Shown here: piece by piece, positions 7,832-13,833 of the stretch | How the letters are laid out: every line of letters begins with the position of its first letter | Numbering within the stretch: position 1 is the stretch's first letter | Virus record (IMG/VR): IMGVR_UViG_3300010160_000137 | Location: 1-34,051 of that record | DNA: 34,051 nt | Origin: a virus | Strand: one strand, 5' to 3' | The notes under the pieces: generated by a model | The model's input: only the letters and a program-made list of their open reading frames with translations | Database searches by the model: none | What the model was told of the DNA's origin: nothing | Program-made: the position numbers and the translations under genes

Positions 7832-8155
7832 ATGGCTAAAATACAGTTGAAAGGAATTATTAAGGAAGTAAGCCCAATTAATACCATTGGTATTAATAAT
7901 GCCAAGCATCAGTCAATGTTATTACTTGTGCCCGGATTTGTAGACAGCTACGGCGAAAAACGCGCAAAAGATGAATTTTGGCGCATCAATGTGGTAGGCG
8001 ATAAAGTTGATCAATTCAACTTATCAGCGATGAATTTAATCGATACCAAAGCGGATGTAGTGGTATACATCAACTCTAGTTTGGCGCGAAAGGATGGGGC
8101 CGTTCGTCACTTTTTAAACGCAAATTTAGCAAGTTTAGAACTAAGAAAAAATTAG
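7832..8155 (+). CDS. Probable OB-fold protein (DUF3127-like), candidate ssDNA binding
   Basis: The 107-residue protein alternates beta-type segments: MAKIQLKGIIKEVSP, then FWRINVVGDKVDQFNL, then ADVVVYINSSLARKDGA, and ends NANLASLELRKN. The W-x-V-x-GDKxDxF segment and terminal strand resemble the DUF3127 OB-fold proteins common in Bacteroidota phages and conjugative elements, which are thought to bind single-stranded DNA. It sits in the early operon upstream of replication genes, which fits. The call is by pattern memory only. Confidence 0.55.
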   Translation: MAKIQLKGIIKEVSPINTIGINNAKHQSMLLLVPGFVDSYGEKRAKDEFWRINVVGDKVDQFNLSAMNLIDTKADVVVYINSSLARKDGAVRHFLNANLASLELRKN

Positions 8156-8159
8156 CTGT

Positions 8160-8390
8160 ATGGACTGGACGAATCTATTCCTGTCAAAAAAAAGCAAGCT
8201 AAACAAATATCAATTAGCCTTGCTCATGGAGTATTATACCAACAACCCAGAACTAAGCACCTACGAATTAAGCAAGCTGTTTAATGTGGGCAACAAAACC
8301 GCTGATGGCTATATATCCAAACATTTGTTCGGTGTGATACAGGGCGAGCGCGTGCAAATCACGCTACCCTCAAAAATGAATCAGAACTAA
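8160..8390 (+). CDS. Small helix-turn-helix protein
   Basis: The protein has 76 residues and starts 4 bp after the previous stop. After a basic N-terminus, the segment LNKYQLALLMEYYTNNPELS is followed by TYELSKLFNVGNKTADGYIS, a helix-turn-helix of winged-helix or MarR-like style. A basic strand, VIQGERVQITLPS, could be the wing. It probably binds DNA as an early regulator or excisionase-like factor. No specific family was recognised. Confidence 0.6.
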   Translation: MDWTNLFLSKKSKLNKYQLALLMEYYTNNPELSTYELSKLFNVGNKTADGYISKHLFGVIQGERVQITLPSKMNQN

Positions 8391-8484
8391 TTTGCTTTTA
8401 AAGATTAAAAAGGGTTTGATTAATTTAAAATTGCTATTATTGCAATCAATTTAATGTAGTTTTTAATTTATTTTTAATACCAAT

Positions 8485-8766
8485 ATGCCCACGAACAAGA
8501 ATATAATGACGGAAGAAGAGCAGTCAGTAGAGCTGCAAAAACAGGAAGTCAGTGACCCTTTATACGATGCCATAAGCGAAGCACTCGCAGAAGACTCTAA
8601 AAGGCCGAATAAGCTTTCTGCAAGCGCGATAAACAAGATTGTAGAAGGACGAAAACACGAAACTGAAGACCCCCTATACGATGGGATATCAAAAGCATTG
8701 GCAGACTTTCATCTGTCAGAAAACCTGAACCCCGAAGTAATCGGATTTTCGATCAACAAAAATTAA
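8485..8766 (+). CDS. Hypothetical acidic protein with an internal duplicate (DPLYDxISxALA)
   Basis: The protein has 93 residues. Its notable feature is an internal repeat: DPLYDAISEALA at residues 24-35 and DPLYDGISKALA at 62-73, separated by 38 residues. The repeats may be two short helices that dock onto a partner. A second ATG eight codons in (8506) could also be the start. The last codons overlap the left end of the 392-bp tandem duplication that follows. No family was recognised. Confidence 0.55.
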   Translation: MPTNKNIMTEEEQSVELQKQEVSDPLYDAISEALAEDSKRPNKLSASAINKIVEGRKHETEDPLYDGISKALADFHLSENLNPEVIGFSINKN

Positions 8767-8778
8767 CTGAAAAATAAA

Positions 8779-8809
8779 TTTGCAAGCATTAAGGAAATTT
8801 GTATGTTTG
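8779..8809 (+). promoter_or_regulatory. Bacteroidota promoter TTTG-N19-TATGTTTG, copy 1
   Basis: The -33 element TTTG is at 8779-8782 and the -7 element TATGTTTG at 8802-8809, with 19 bp between. This is an exact match to the known Bacteroidota primary-sigma consensus TTTG / TAnnTTTG. Transcription would start a few bases after 8809, close to the 5' strand of the first RNA helix at 8814. Confidence 0.85.
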
Positions 8810-8813
8810 AACT

Positions 8814-8930
8814 GTGTAAACAGTTGGAGGAATCCAACGCAAATTTTCTTAATCAAAACATAACGTTCAGGCGATAGGGTGGAAGTCCCTCAAACCTCGA
8901 TTCTTCGACTGTTTACACGGCGACCTGAAC
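8814..8930 (+). ncRNA. Structured leader RNA with an H-type pseudoknot, copy 1
   Basis: Helices read directly: Pa GTGTAAACAG (8814-8823) with CTGTTTACAC (8909-8918), 10 bp; Pb hairpin TTGGA-GGAA-TCCAA (8824-8837) with a GNRA-type loop; Pc GTTCAGG (8865-8871) with CCTGAAC (8924-8930); Pd AGGG (8876-8879) with CCCT (8887-8890). The order Pa5'-Pb-Pc5'-Pd-Pa3'-Pc3' is an H-type pseudoknot. The predicted transcript 5' end falls at Pa. It ends 23 nt before ATG 8954, suggesting a cis-regulatory leader or processed small RNA. The second copy supports the pairing by compensatory changes. No known RNA family was recognised. Confidence 0.75.
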
Positions 8931-8953
8931 ATTCATTTAGAAAATTTACCCGC

Positions 8954-9169
8954 ATGAAAAACACCCTTCGAAGCCATCAAACCAGCGCAAAGAAAACGCA
9001 TCAATTTAAACTTGATTTAAACGCCAATACAGACAAATACCGCGGTGAAGCTACCTTTAACGTGGCCATTAAAAACGCAAGCGATCCGTTTTTTAGAAAA
9101 ATATTGAATATGCTTTTTAAGCTTAAGAGTGGCGTGGAGAATGGCCAATTGCAATTAACCGAAAAATAA
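8954..9169 (+). CDS. Small basic protein behind the structured leader, copy 1 (71 aa)
   Basis: The start is ATG 8954. A GTG at 8879 in the same frame lies inside the Pd hairpin and is rejected. The protein begins MKNTLRSHQTSAKKTHQFKL and continues with a beta-like segment (GEATFNVAIKNASDPFF) and a helix (RKILNMLFKLKSG). The C-terminal QLQLTEK runs across the duplication junction and is missing from copy 2. The basic N-terminus could bind nucleic acid, perhaps its own leader. No family was recognised, but the 96%-level match between copies implies a constrained product. Confidence 0.7.
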   Translation: MKNTLRSHQTSAKKTHQFKLDLNANTDKYRGEATFNVAIKNASDPFFRKILNMLFKLKSGVENGQLQLTEK

Positions 9170-9170
9170 A

Positions 9171-9201
9171 TTTGCAAGCATTAAGAAAATTTGTATGTTT
9201 G
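9171..9201 (+). promoter_or_regulatory. Bacteroidota promoter TTTG-N19-TATGTTTG, copy 2
   Basis: TTTG is at 9171-9174 and TATGTTTG at 9194-9201, spacing 19 bp, identical in form to copy 1. It begins two bases after the copy 1 stop codon. A DNA inverted repeat (TTAAGAAAATTT / AAATTTTCTTAA) spans from between the two elements to the leader, in both copies, and might be an operator. Confidence 0.85.
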
Positions 9202-9205
9202 AAAC

Positions 9206-9319
9206 GCTATATAGCTGGACAAATCCAGCGAAAATTTTCTTAAAAAATATAAAGCTCAGGCGATGGGATGCAAGTGCCCATATTCCTCGATTTTTCGGCT
9301 ATATAGCAGCGACCTGAGC
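9206..9319 (+). ncRNA. Structured leader RNA with an H-type pseudoknot, copy 2
   Basis: The same fold as copy 1 with different stem sequences: Pa GCTATATAGC (9206-9215) with GCTATATAGC (9298-9307); Pb TGGA-CAAA-TCCA (9216-9227), extended by GC/GC that overlaps Pa; Pc GCTCAGG (9254-9260) with CCTGAGC (9313-9319); Pd ATGGG (9263-9267) with CCCAT (9277-9281). Eight of ten Pa positions differ from copy 1 and the opposite strand differs to match. Unpaired stretches such as CCTCGATT and GCGA before Pc3' are conserved. This is strong evidence that the structure is selected. Confidence 0.75.
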
Positions 9320-9358
9320 ACTCATTTTAGGCTATTATATTTTAGAAAATTTATCCGC

Positions 9359-9556
9359 ATGAAAAACACCCTTCGAAGCCATCAAACCAGCGCAAAGAAA
9401 ACGCATCAATTTAAACTTGATTTAAACGCCAATACGGACAAATACAGCGGTGAAGCTACTTTTAGCGTCGCCATTAAAAACGCGAGCGATCCGTTTTTTA
9501 GAAAAATATTGAATATGCTTTTTAAACTTAAGAGTGGCGTGGAGAATGGGAATTAA
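9359..9556 (+). CDS. Small basic protein behind the structured leader, copy 2 (65 aa)
   Basis: The start is ATG 9359. The product is nearly identical to copy 1, with Arg-to-Ser (NTDKYSGEA) and Asn-to-Ser (TFSVAIKN) changes and an earlier end at SGVENGN. A longer in-frame start at 9263 lies inside the RNA fold and is rejected. A strong terminator follows 10 bp after the stop, so the pair of units forms a closed transcription block. Function unknown. Confidence 0.7.
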   Translation: MKNTLRSHQTSAKKTHQFKLDLNANTDKYSGEATFSVAIKNASDPFFRKILNMLFKLKSGVENGN

Positions 9557-9565
9557 GCAAAAAAA

Positions 9566-9585
9566 AAGAGGACGGCAATCCTCTT
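9566..9585. terminator. Intrinsic terminator after the duplicated unit
   Basis: A perfect 7-bp hairpin AAGAGGA-CGGCAA-TCCTCTT is preceded by a run of A (9559-9567) and followed by a modest T/C-rich tail. It sits just after the copy 2 stop codon. The A-run on the left could make it bidirectional. Confidence 0.7.
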
Positions 9586-9896
9586 CTTAAAATTTTCTTC
9601 CAAAAGAAACAATCAAATAACCGAACATTAAAATGGACGACTAAAATGATGATCAAAATATTTAAAAACGAATATTTATGACTAAACAAAACTACAAAAC
9701 GTATATCTATTTTTCTAAAAAAAGTAAAAATAAATACCTGAACAGCAGCTGAACCAATCACCTACCACTTCCTTACAAGAAGCTGAATTTTAAAACATTA
9801 ACGTATTAAACAACCAAAATGGCCCGTATTAAGGCCCAATGGGTAATTTTTGCCTAAAAATTTCACCGATTAATCAAATTTTAAACATAAAAACAC
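9586..9896. other. Intergenic region before the replication gene
   Basis: This 311-bp AT-rich stretch has no credible gene. The leftward 77-codon frame at 9528-9761 crosses the terminator and is rejected. A TAATTTTTG box at 9844-9852, 45 bp before the next ATG, resembles a -7 element with one extra base but lacks a good -33 partner. GGCCC occurs twice nearby (9822-9840). Nothing more definite was seen. Confidence 0.4.
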
Positions 9897-10889
9897 ATGG
9901 AATATATCACGTCTAAACAGGTACAGTTTTATCACCGGTCAGCCAAATTTGATCGTACCAGAATGAATATTTTCGCTCTACATGACCATATTGGCCTAAA
10001 CCTATACACCTTATTATGTGACACCATATTTGACACGGAAGGTTATTACACCAACTGGACTGAAAGAGAAATAAAAATATTCGCACTGACGTACAGAACT
10101 AGTATAGAATTCGTAAATGAGTTGATAGAAACATGTTTTGTTGAAGACGTATTCAGTCGAGATATGTATGATAGTCATCGAATACTAACCTCAGTAGATG
10201 TACAAGAAAATTTTTTAAGGATTGTTAAAGCGCAGAAATGGGCAAACGTCAGAATTGACCCAAAGTTTAATCTTCTAAAAACGACAGAAGAACCAATTCC
10301 AGAATTTTCTGAGAATGATCTAGGAATTACCGCGGAAATTTCTCAGAAAATTTCGTATAGTAAAGGTAAAGGTAAAAGTAAAGAAGAAATAGTAAAACAA
10401 AGTTTTGGTAAAGAGAGTGAGTGTGCTAACGCACACACGCACACACGCGAGGAAAAAATTCCAGTTTTTGAAAATTCAGTTTTTTCAGAAAAAAAACTAA
10501 ATGAGCCTGCCGAGGCTCAAAAACAAATGCTAGTCGCCGAAAAAAAGGGAAAAGAAAAAAATTGCGCGCAAAAAGAAAAGATCGAAAAAGTGCAAGTTCG
10601 AGAGCGTGTACACCTCAAACAAGCCGAAATAGAGCAGCTGAAGCGCGAATTAGGCGAGGAGGACTACAATTTCGTGGTCGACAAAGTGGATTTGTACAAA
10701 GGTGCAAAGGGGAAAAAATACCAAGATGATTTTTGTGCAATCAGGGGTTGGGGATTCGCTGCACTGACCGAGCATAAGGCGAAAACAGCCAACCTAAATG
10801 CCCAAAAAGAAAAAAAGAAAGGTGCAAAAGCATGCATAGGCGTTTTTGAACGCTTGGAAAGGAAATATTCAAATTCAACATATGCCTAA
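9897..10889 (+). CDS. Phage replication initiator-like protein (Lin1244/Lin1753 or DnaD-like N-terminus)
   Basis: The protein has 330 residues. Residues about 10-115 (FDRTRMNIFALHDHIGLNLY, then TNWTEREIKIFALTYRTS, then LIETCFVEDVFSRDMYDSHR) match the winged-helix domain called Lin1244/Lin1753-like (DUF4373) found in replication proteins of Bacteroidota phages. A Lys/Glu-rich low-complexity linker follows, with SKGKGKSK and AHTHTRE repeats. A C-terminal basic domain contains FVVDKVDLYKGAKGKKYQDD and IRGWGFAAL, typical of DnaD-like tails. The gene is probably the lytic replication initiator, separate from the plasmid Rep. The linker-encoding DNA has a GTGTGC/GCACAC hairpin. Confidence 0.72.
   Translation: MEYITSKQVQFYHRSAKFDRTRMNIFALHDHIGLNLYTLLCDTIFDTEGYYTNWTEREIKIFALTYRTSIEFVNELIETCFVEDVFSRDMYDSHRILTSVDVQENFLRIVKAQKWANVRIDPKFNLLKTTEEPIPEFSENDLGITAEISQKISYSKGKGKSKEEIVKQSFGKESECANAHTHTREEKIPVFENSVFSEKKLNEPAEAQKQMLVAEKKGKEKNCAQKEKIEKVQVRERVHLKQAEIEQLKRELGEEDYNFVVDKVDLYKGAKGKKYQDDFCAIRGWGFAALTEHKAKTANLNAQKEKKKGAKACIGVFERLERKYSNSTYA
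10421..10448. repeat. CA-rich hairpin and tandem GCACACAC within the initiator gene
   Basis: GTGTGC-TAAC-GCACAC forms a perfect hairpin (10421-10436), and GCACACAC is repeated in tandem (10431-10438, 10439-10446), followed by GCGAGG. It encodes the AHTHTR linker. Just upstream, GTAAAG-type repeats encode SKGKGKSK. A repeat-bearing linker inside a phage initiator gene is a possible origin site, as in lambda O, but slippage-prone low complexity is the plain alternative. Confidence 0.5.
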
Positions 10890-10918
10890 AAATTACAGGC
10901 TAATCAAAAAACAAATCT

Positions 10919-11734
10919 ATGGAACTCGCTAGAATACACCCACAAGCAGCTAATTTTTTAGCAATACAAGAAACAAAGGAGCTGGAGCTAAAACCATTTT
11001 TGCAAGCCCTAAACTCCAAAAAAGTATCAGAAAGCACCGACGAAGAAGTGATTTTAACGCTCGCTAAAGCTGTATTAACAGCAATACATCGCCTGAAAAG
11101 AGAAGTTGAAGACGACGAGGAGTATGAGCAATTGGCGAATTCTATTTTACGAGAAGTTCGCGAAGATTTTCACATGCTTACTCTCGATGAAATTCAATTA
11201 GCTTGTATTCGAGGTTCTAAAGGGTTATTTGGCGAAGTGTTTGCAATTAGTGCCGTTCAGATTTTGCAATGGCTGGGAGCTTTTAAAGTTGATCAGAATC
11301 GCCACAGAGCAAAAAAACAATTAATACTTGCACAAGAAGTAAAAATAGAGCCTCGGGAAGTAACCGACGAAGACTCCAAAAAACTAGCCTTAAATGCATT
11401 CAATAGATATAAAAAGACTGGGAAGTATGAGGATTACGGTAATATCATTTACCATTTTCTTGAAAAAAAAGGGTTGATTAATTTTTGCAATCAACGCAAA
11501 AATGAGATTAAAGAGGCTGTTTTAAAAATGGAGCTGGCGCGATTATCAGCCCCCTTAAATTTAGATGAAAAAAGAAGATTTGAGCGCGAAAAAAACGATT
11601 TGCTAAACAAACCAGAAGACCTAAAAGGCATGTTTAAACGCCATGCGCTGAATGTATTTTTTGCTGATTTATGTACGTTGGGTGCCGAGTTGGAAATACC
11701 GCTTGAAGGTTGGGGAACAGCTGTAGCGGTCTAA
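10919..11734 (+). CDS. Phage protein of unknown function, possibly a replication accessory
   Basis: The 271-residue, largely helical, charged protein directly follows the replication initiator by 29 bp. The segment MLTLDEIQLACIRGSKGLFG followed by EVFAISAVQILQWLGAF resembles a motif recurrent in Bacteroidota phage and mobile-element proteins near replication genes. C-terminal helices are rich in Lys and Glu (LDEKRRFEREKNDLLNKPED). No enzyme motif or Walker sequence is visible, so it is not an ATPase helicase loader of DnaC type. Function unassigned. Confidence 0.6.
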   Translation: MELARIHPQAANFLAIQETKELELKPFLQALNSKKVSESTDEEVILTLAKAVLTAIHRLKREVEDDEEYEQLANSILREVREDFHMLTLDEIQLACIRGSKGLFGEVFAISAVQILQWLGAFKVDQNRHRAKKQLILAQEVKIEPREVTDEDSKKLALNAFNRYKKTGKYEDYGNIIYHFLEKKGLINFCNQRKNEIKEAVLKMELARLSAPLNLDEKRRFEREKNDLLNKPEDLKGMFKRHALNVFFADLCTLGAELEIPLEGWGTAVAV

Positions 11735-11778
11735 GGTTTTAGTTTTTCGTACATTTGTATATATCTAATTCAAAAATC

Positions 11779-12015
11779 ATGAAGCTGCTATTAGACATAC
11801 AAGACGACAAAGTTTCTTTCTTTATGGAACTTCTGAAAAATTTCAAGTACGTAACAGCAAAGCCTTTTGTAGATAAAAATGTTGCTGAAACTGATTTTTG
11901 GGAAGAACTGCCCGAAAATGCTCAGAAAGGTATAGAGCGAGCACAAAAACAGGTTAAAAGCGGACAAACAACCCCACACGCCCAGGTAATGAAAAAATAT
12001 GCCAGATATCTATGA
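11779..12015 (+). CDS. Antitoxin of a ParDE/RelBE-type pair
   Basis: The predicted protein has 78 residues from ATG 11779. A TTG at 11755 is rejected because it belongs to the -7 box TACATTTG (11750-11757). The N-terminus MKLLLDIQDDKVSFFMELLK is the short strand and helix typical of Bacteroidota antitoxins. The C-terminal GIERAQKQVKSGQTTPHAQV matches the toxin-wrapping tail often seen in this group. It overlaps the toxin gene by ATGA. Such pairs are usually autoregulated by the antitoxin and stabilise plasmids after loss, which suits a phage-plasmid. Confidence 0.78.
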   Translation: MKLLLDIQDDKVSFFMELLKNFKYVTAKPFVDKNVAETDFWEELPENAQKGIERAQKQVKSGQTTPHAQVMKKYARYL

Positions 12016-12299
12016 ATTTAGATATTCTATGGACATCAGAAGCAATCGAAACATTTGATGCAATTATTTTTCACCTGCAACACCATTGGAGCGAAAGCGT
12101 TGCTAAAAAGTTTGTTCAAACAGCAGAAAAAAAGCTTTCAAATATATCCAAGCATCCATATATATTCAAAGCGTCGGCACTAAAGCCATCTGTTCGCAAA
12201 GCACCTATTTCAAAAAATTGCTCCCTATTCTATGAGGTTCAATCAAACCAAATTGTCCTATTGTTTTTTTGGGATAACCGACAAGAGCAAGGCCTCTAA
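12012..12299 (+). CDS. RelE/ParE-superfamily toxin
   Basis: The 95-residue protein has the superfamily pattern. A start strand MNLDILWTSEAIETFDAIIF leads into a long helix ending SVAKKFVQTAEKKLSNISKHP. Then come strands with VRKAPISKNCSLFYEV and IVLLFFWDNRQEQGL. The closing WDNRQ(D/E) box is common in Bacteroidota ParE/RelE toxins. ParE-like members poison gyrase and RelE-like members cut ribosome-bound mRNA; the sequence does not decide which. It is coupled to the antitoxin by a 4-bp overlap. Confidence 0.8.
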   Translation: MNLDILWTSEAIETFDAIIFHLQHHWSESVAKKFVQTAEKKLSNISKHPYIFKASALKPSVRKAPISKNCSLFYEVQSNQIVLLFFWDNRQEQGL

Positions 12300-12318
12300 T
12301 TTCGGTATCCCGCATAGT

Positions 12319-12331
12319 GTGTAAGTTACAC
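12319..12331. promoter_or_regulatory. Palindrome GTGTAA-G-TTACAC upstream of the membrane regulator
   Basis: A 13-bp perfect dyad lies 33 bp before ATG 12365 and 19 bp after the toxin stop. It lacks a T-run, so a terminator is unlikely. A TATATTCG box close to TAnnTTTG follows at about 12342. It may be an operator for the 12365 gene. Confidence 0.35.
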
Positions 12332-12364
12332 TAATATCCTATATTCGCTCCATTTTATAAAACA

Positions 12365-13420
12365 ATGAACATACTTATAGGGCACGGGCTTTACTTACAC
12401 TGGGTTTCTCTTCTTTTCATCATTTTCGTTTTTATTGTTTCCATCCTGCAAGGATGGAACCTTTTGATCACCCCAAAAGAACAACAACGTACGTGGCAAT
12501 TTATATTAGTTGTTCTAGTACTATTTCGTGATATTGTTGAGGGACTGTTTCAAACTACCAGCGCAGAAATAGCGATATCAATACCCGTTCAGCGGTTTTT
12601 AGGGTATGGCTTCGGTTACCTTGCTGCTGCATTTTTCCCAATTTATTGGTATAAAACGATTGGCCTAAAGCCGCTGAAATGGCATGCTAAATATGGGCCT
12701 TTCATACTCTCGATACCAGTAATACTGGTTTACATATTCATTTTCCCGCTAAGTGGCGACTTGCGCTTCTCTCGAAGTTGTGCGTACGTTGTTCCGCTTT
12801 GTTATGGCACCTACCTCATCGTTCACATATGGCGCACTATATTTAAAGCATTTTTCGAGACGGCTAACAAACGTGTACTGCAACAAAGGCTGCTGCTGCT
12901 ATTTACCGTAGTCCCATGGTTATTATCGCCTATCATTGGGCTTAATCATCCACAATGGGTGGAAGATATTGTAATTAATACCATTTTCGTCTTAATAAAC
13001 TGCTTGTTTCTATGGCAAATAGGTATTAAAACCAAAAAGAGAACCGAGGTTGATAAAAAGTTTCTGAAAGCACGAAATTTTTATTATTCGCTTGATTTTA
13101 AGCCCATAAGCACGCCAATACATCCAACGTATATCACCTCAAATAGGAATACATCAGCATTTGAATTTAATTGCGAGCGTCTCGATTTTGATAAATTAGA
13201 AATCAAAATCGCGCGACTCATGATCGACAAAATGCCACGAAAAGAGATAGCAGAAATGTTAACTATTTCTAGCAAGAAACTTGAAACAAGTATATCGAGC
13301 ATATACAAAAAAACTAATATCGGCGACGAGTTTGGAATTAAGCGACAATCAAAATTAATCCAGATTTTAAATAGCCCAATCCATAAAAATGAACTATTAT
13401 GGGTATTGGGGGCAAATTAA
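12365..13420 (+). CDS. Membrane-anchored LuxR-type HTH regulator
   Basis: The predicted protein has 351 residues. The N-terminal two thirds contain about six or seven hydrophobic segments: SLLFIIFVFIVSILQGW near residue 15, FILVVLVLFRDIVEGL near 46, YGPFILSIPVILVYIFIF near 110, then YVVPLCYGTYLIVHIW, LLLLFTVVPWLLSPIIGL and TIFVLINCLFLWQIGI. The C-terminal cytoplasmic part, residues about 270-345, has a LuxR/GerE-like helix-turn-helix: LEIKIARLMIDKMPRKEIAE followed by MLTISSKKLETSISSIYKKT. The layout is that of a one-component membrane sensor-regulator. On a prophage it might link a host membrane signal to induction. Target and ligand are unknown. Confidence 0.75.
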   Translation: MNILIGHGLYLHWVSLLFIIFVFIVSILQGWNLLITPKEQQRTWQFILVVLVLFRDIVEGLFQTTSAEIAISIPVQRFLGYGFGYLAAAFFPIYWYKTIGLKPLKWHAKYGPFILSIPVILVYIFIFPLSGDLRFSRSCAYVVPLCYGTYLIVHIWRTIFKAFFETANKRVLQQRLLLLFTVVPWLLSPIIGLNHPQWVEDIVINTIFVLINCLFLWQIGIKTKKRTEVDKKFLKARNFYYSLDFKPISTPIHPTYITSNRNTSAFEFNCERLDFDKLEIKIARLMIDKMPRKEIAEMLTISSKKLETSISSIYKKTNIGDEFGIKRQSKLIQILNSPIHKNELLWVLGAN

Positions 13421-13468
13421 GGGAATTTTAGGGGGGATTTACGGGGACTTTGGGGGAATATATAGGGG
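13421..13468 (+). repeat. G-run cluster with G-quadruplex potential
   Basis: Five G-runs on the plus strand lie at 13421-13423 (GGG), 13431-13436 (6), 13443-13446 (4), 13452-13456 (5) and 13465-13468 (4), with loops of 5 to 8 nt between the last four. This is striking in AT-rich DNA and lies directly after the stop of the membrane regulator. It could form a quadruplex in DNA or in the mRNA 3' end. Confidence 0.5.
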
Positions 13469-13531
13469 TTTTTATTCGGTGTACGTGTTTACCTTGCGAC
13501 TCAATTTTTAGCAAAAACAAACAATATACTA

Positions 13532-13762
13532 ATGCAAACAAACCGTCTTCAATTACAACAAAAATCTAGTGGCCTTAAACCTATTATATCGTTCCCTGAT
13601 GTGTTTGATTTTTTAAAATCATGTCAAGAAAAGGGTGTTCTTCCTAATGATATAGGTAACATGCTTCAGTTATATTCCCAAAAAAAAGTAACAGATAGTA
13701 TGGATAAATGGATGTTCGAAGAGCTTGAGTTCCTGATGCGGTCGATGAGCATTAATTTATAG
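13532..13762 (+). CDS. Hypothetical protein, 76 residues
   Basis: It starts MQTNRLQLQQKSSGLKPIIS and ends MFEELEFLMRSMSINL. The body looks helical (FPDVFDFLKSCQEKGVLPND, then MLQLYSQKKVTDSMDKW). It stands alone between the G-run cluster and the next operon. No family was recognised. Confidence 0.5.
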   Translation: MQTNRLQLQQKSSGLKPIISFPDVFDFLKSCQEKGVLPNDIGNMLQLYSQKKVTDSMDKWMFEELEFLMRSMSINL

Positions 13763-13833
13763 TAAATAATATAATTTTATATTATTTATTTCAATATTAA
13801 AACAATTACCATATATTAGCGTATATCAATAGT

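Larger units (their letters stand above)
8763..9556 (+). repeat. Tandem duplication, about 392-bp unit (promoter + structured leader + small ORF)
   Basis: Unit 1 begins near 8763 (ATTAACTGAAAAATAAATTT) and unit 2 at 9155 (ATTAACCGAAAAATAAATTT), an offset of 392 bp. Each unit carries the same perfect promoter, a leader with the same set of helices, and an ORF starting MKNTLRSHQTSAKKTHQFKL. The coding parts differ at only about seven or eight bases over 190, whereas leader stems differ heavily but stay paired. Unit 2 has a short AT-rich insertion just before its ATG. Confidence 0.9.

Noticed and set aside
8814-9319. DGR template/variable repeat pair as an explanation of the duplication
   Set aside because: No reverse transcriptase is present and changes are compensatory in stems, not adenine-specific.
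9761-9792. Shared CCACTTCC...GCTGAATTTTA motif with 19431-19452
   Set aside because: Only two copies with different spacing and no TGTCCTTT box; cannot be separated from chance.
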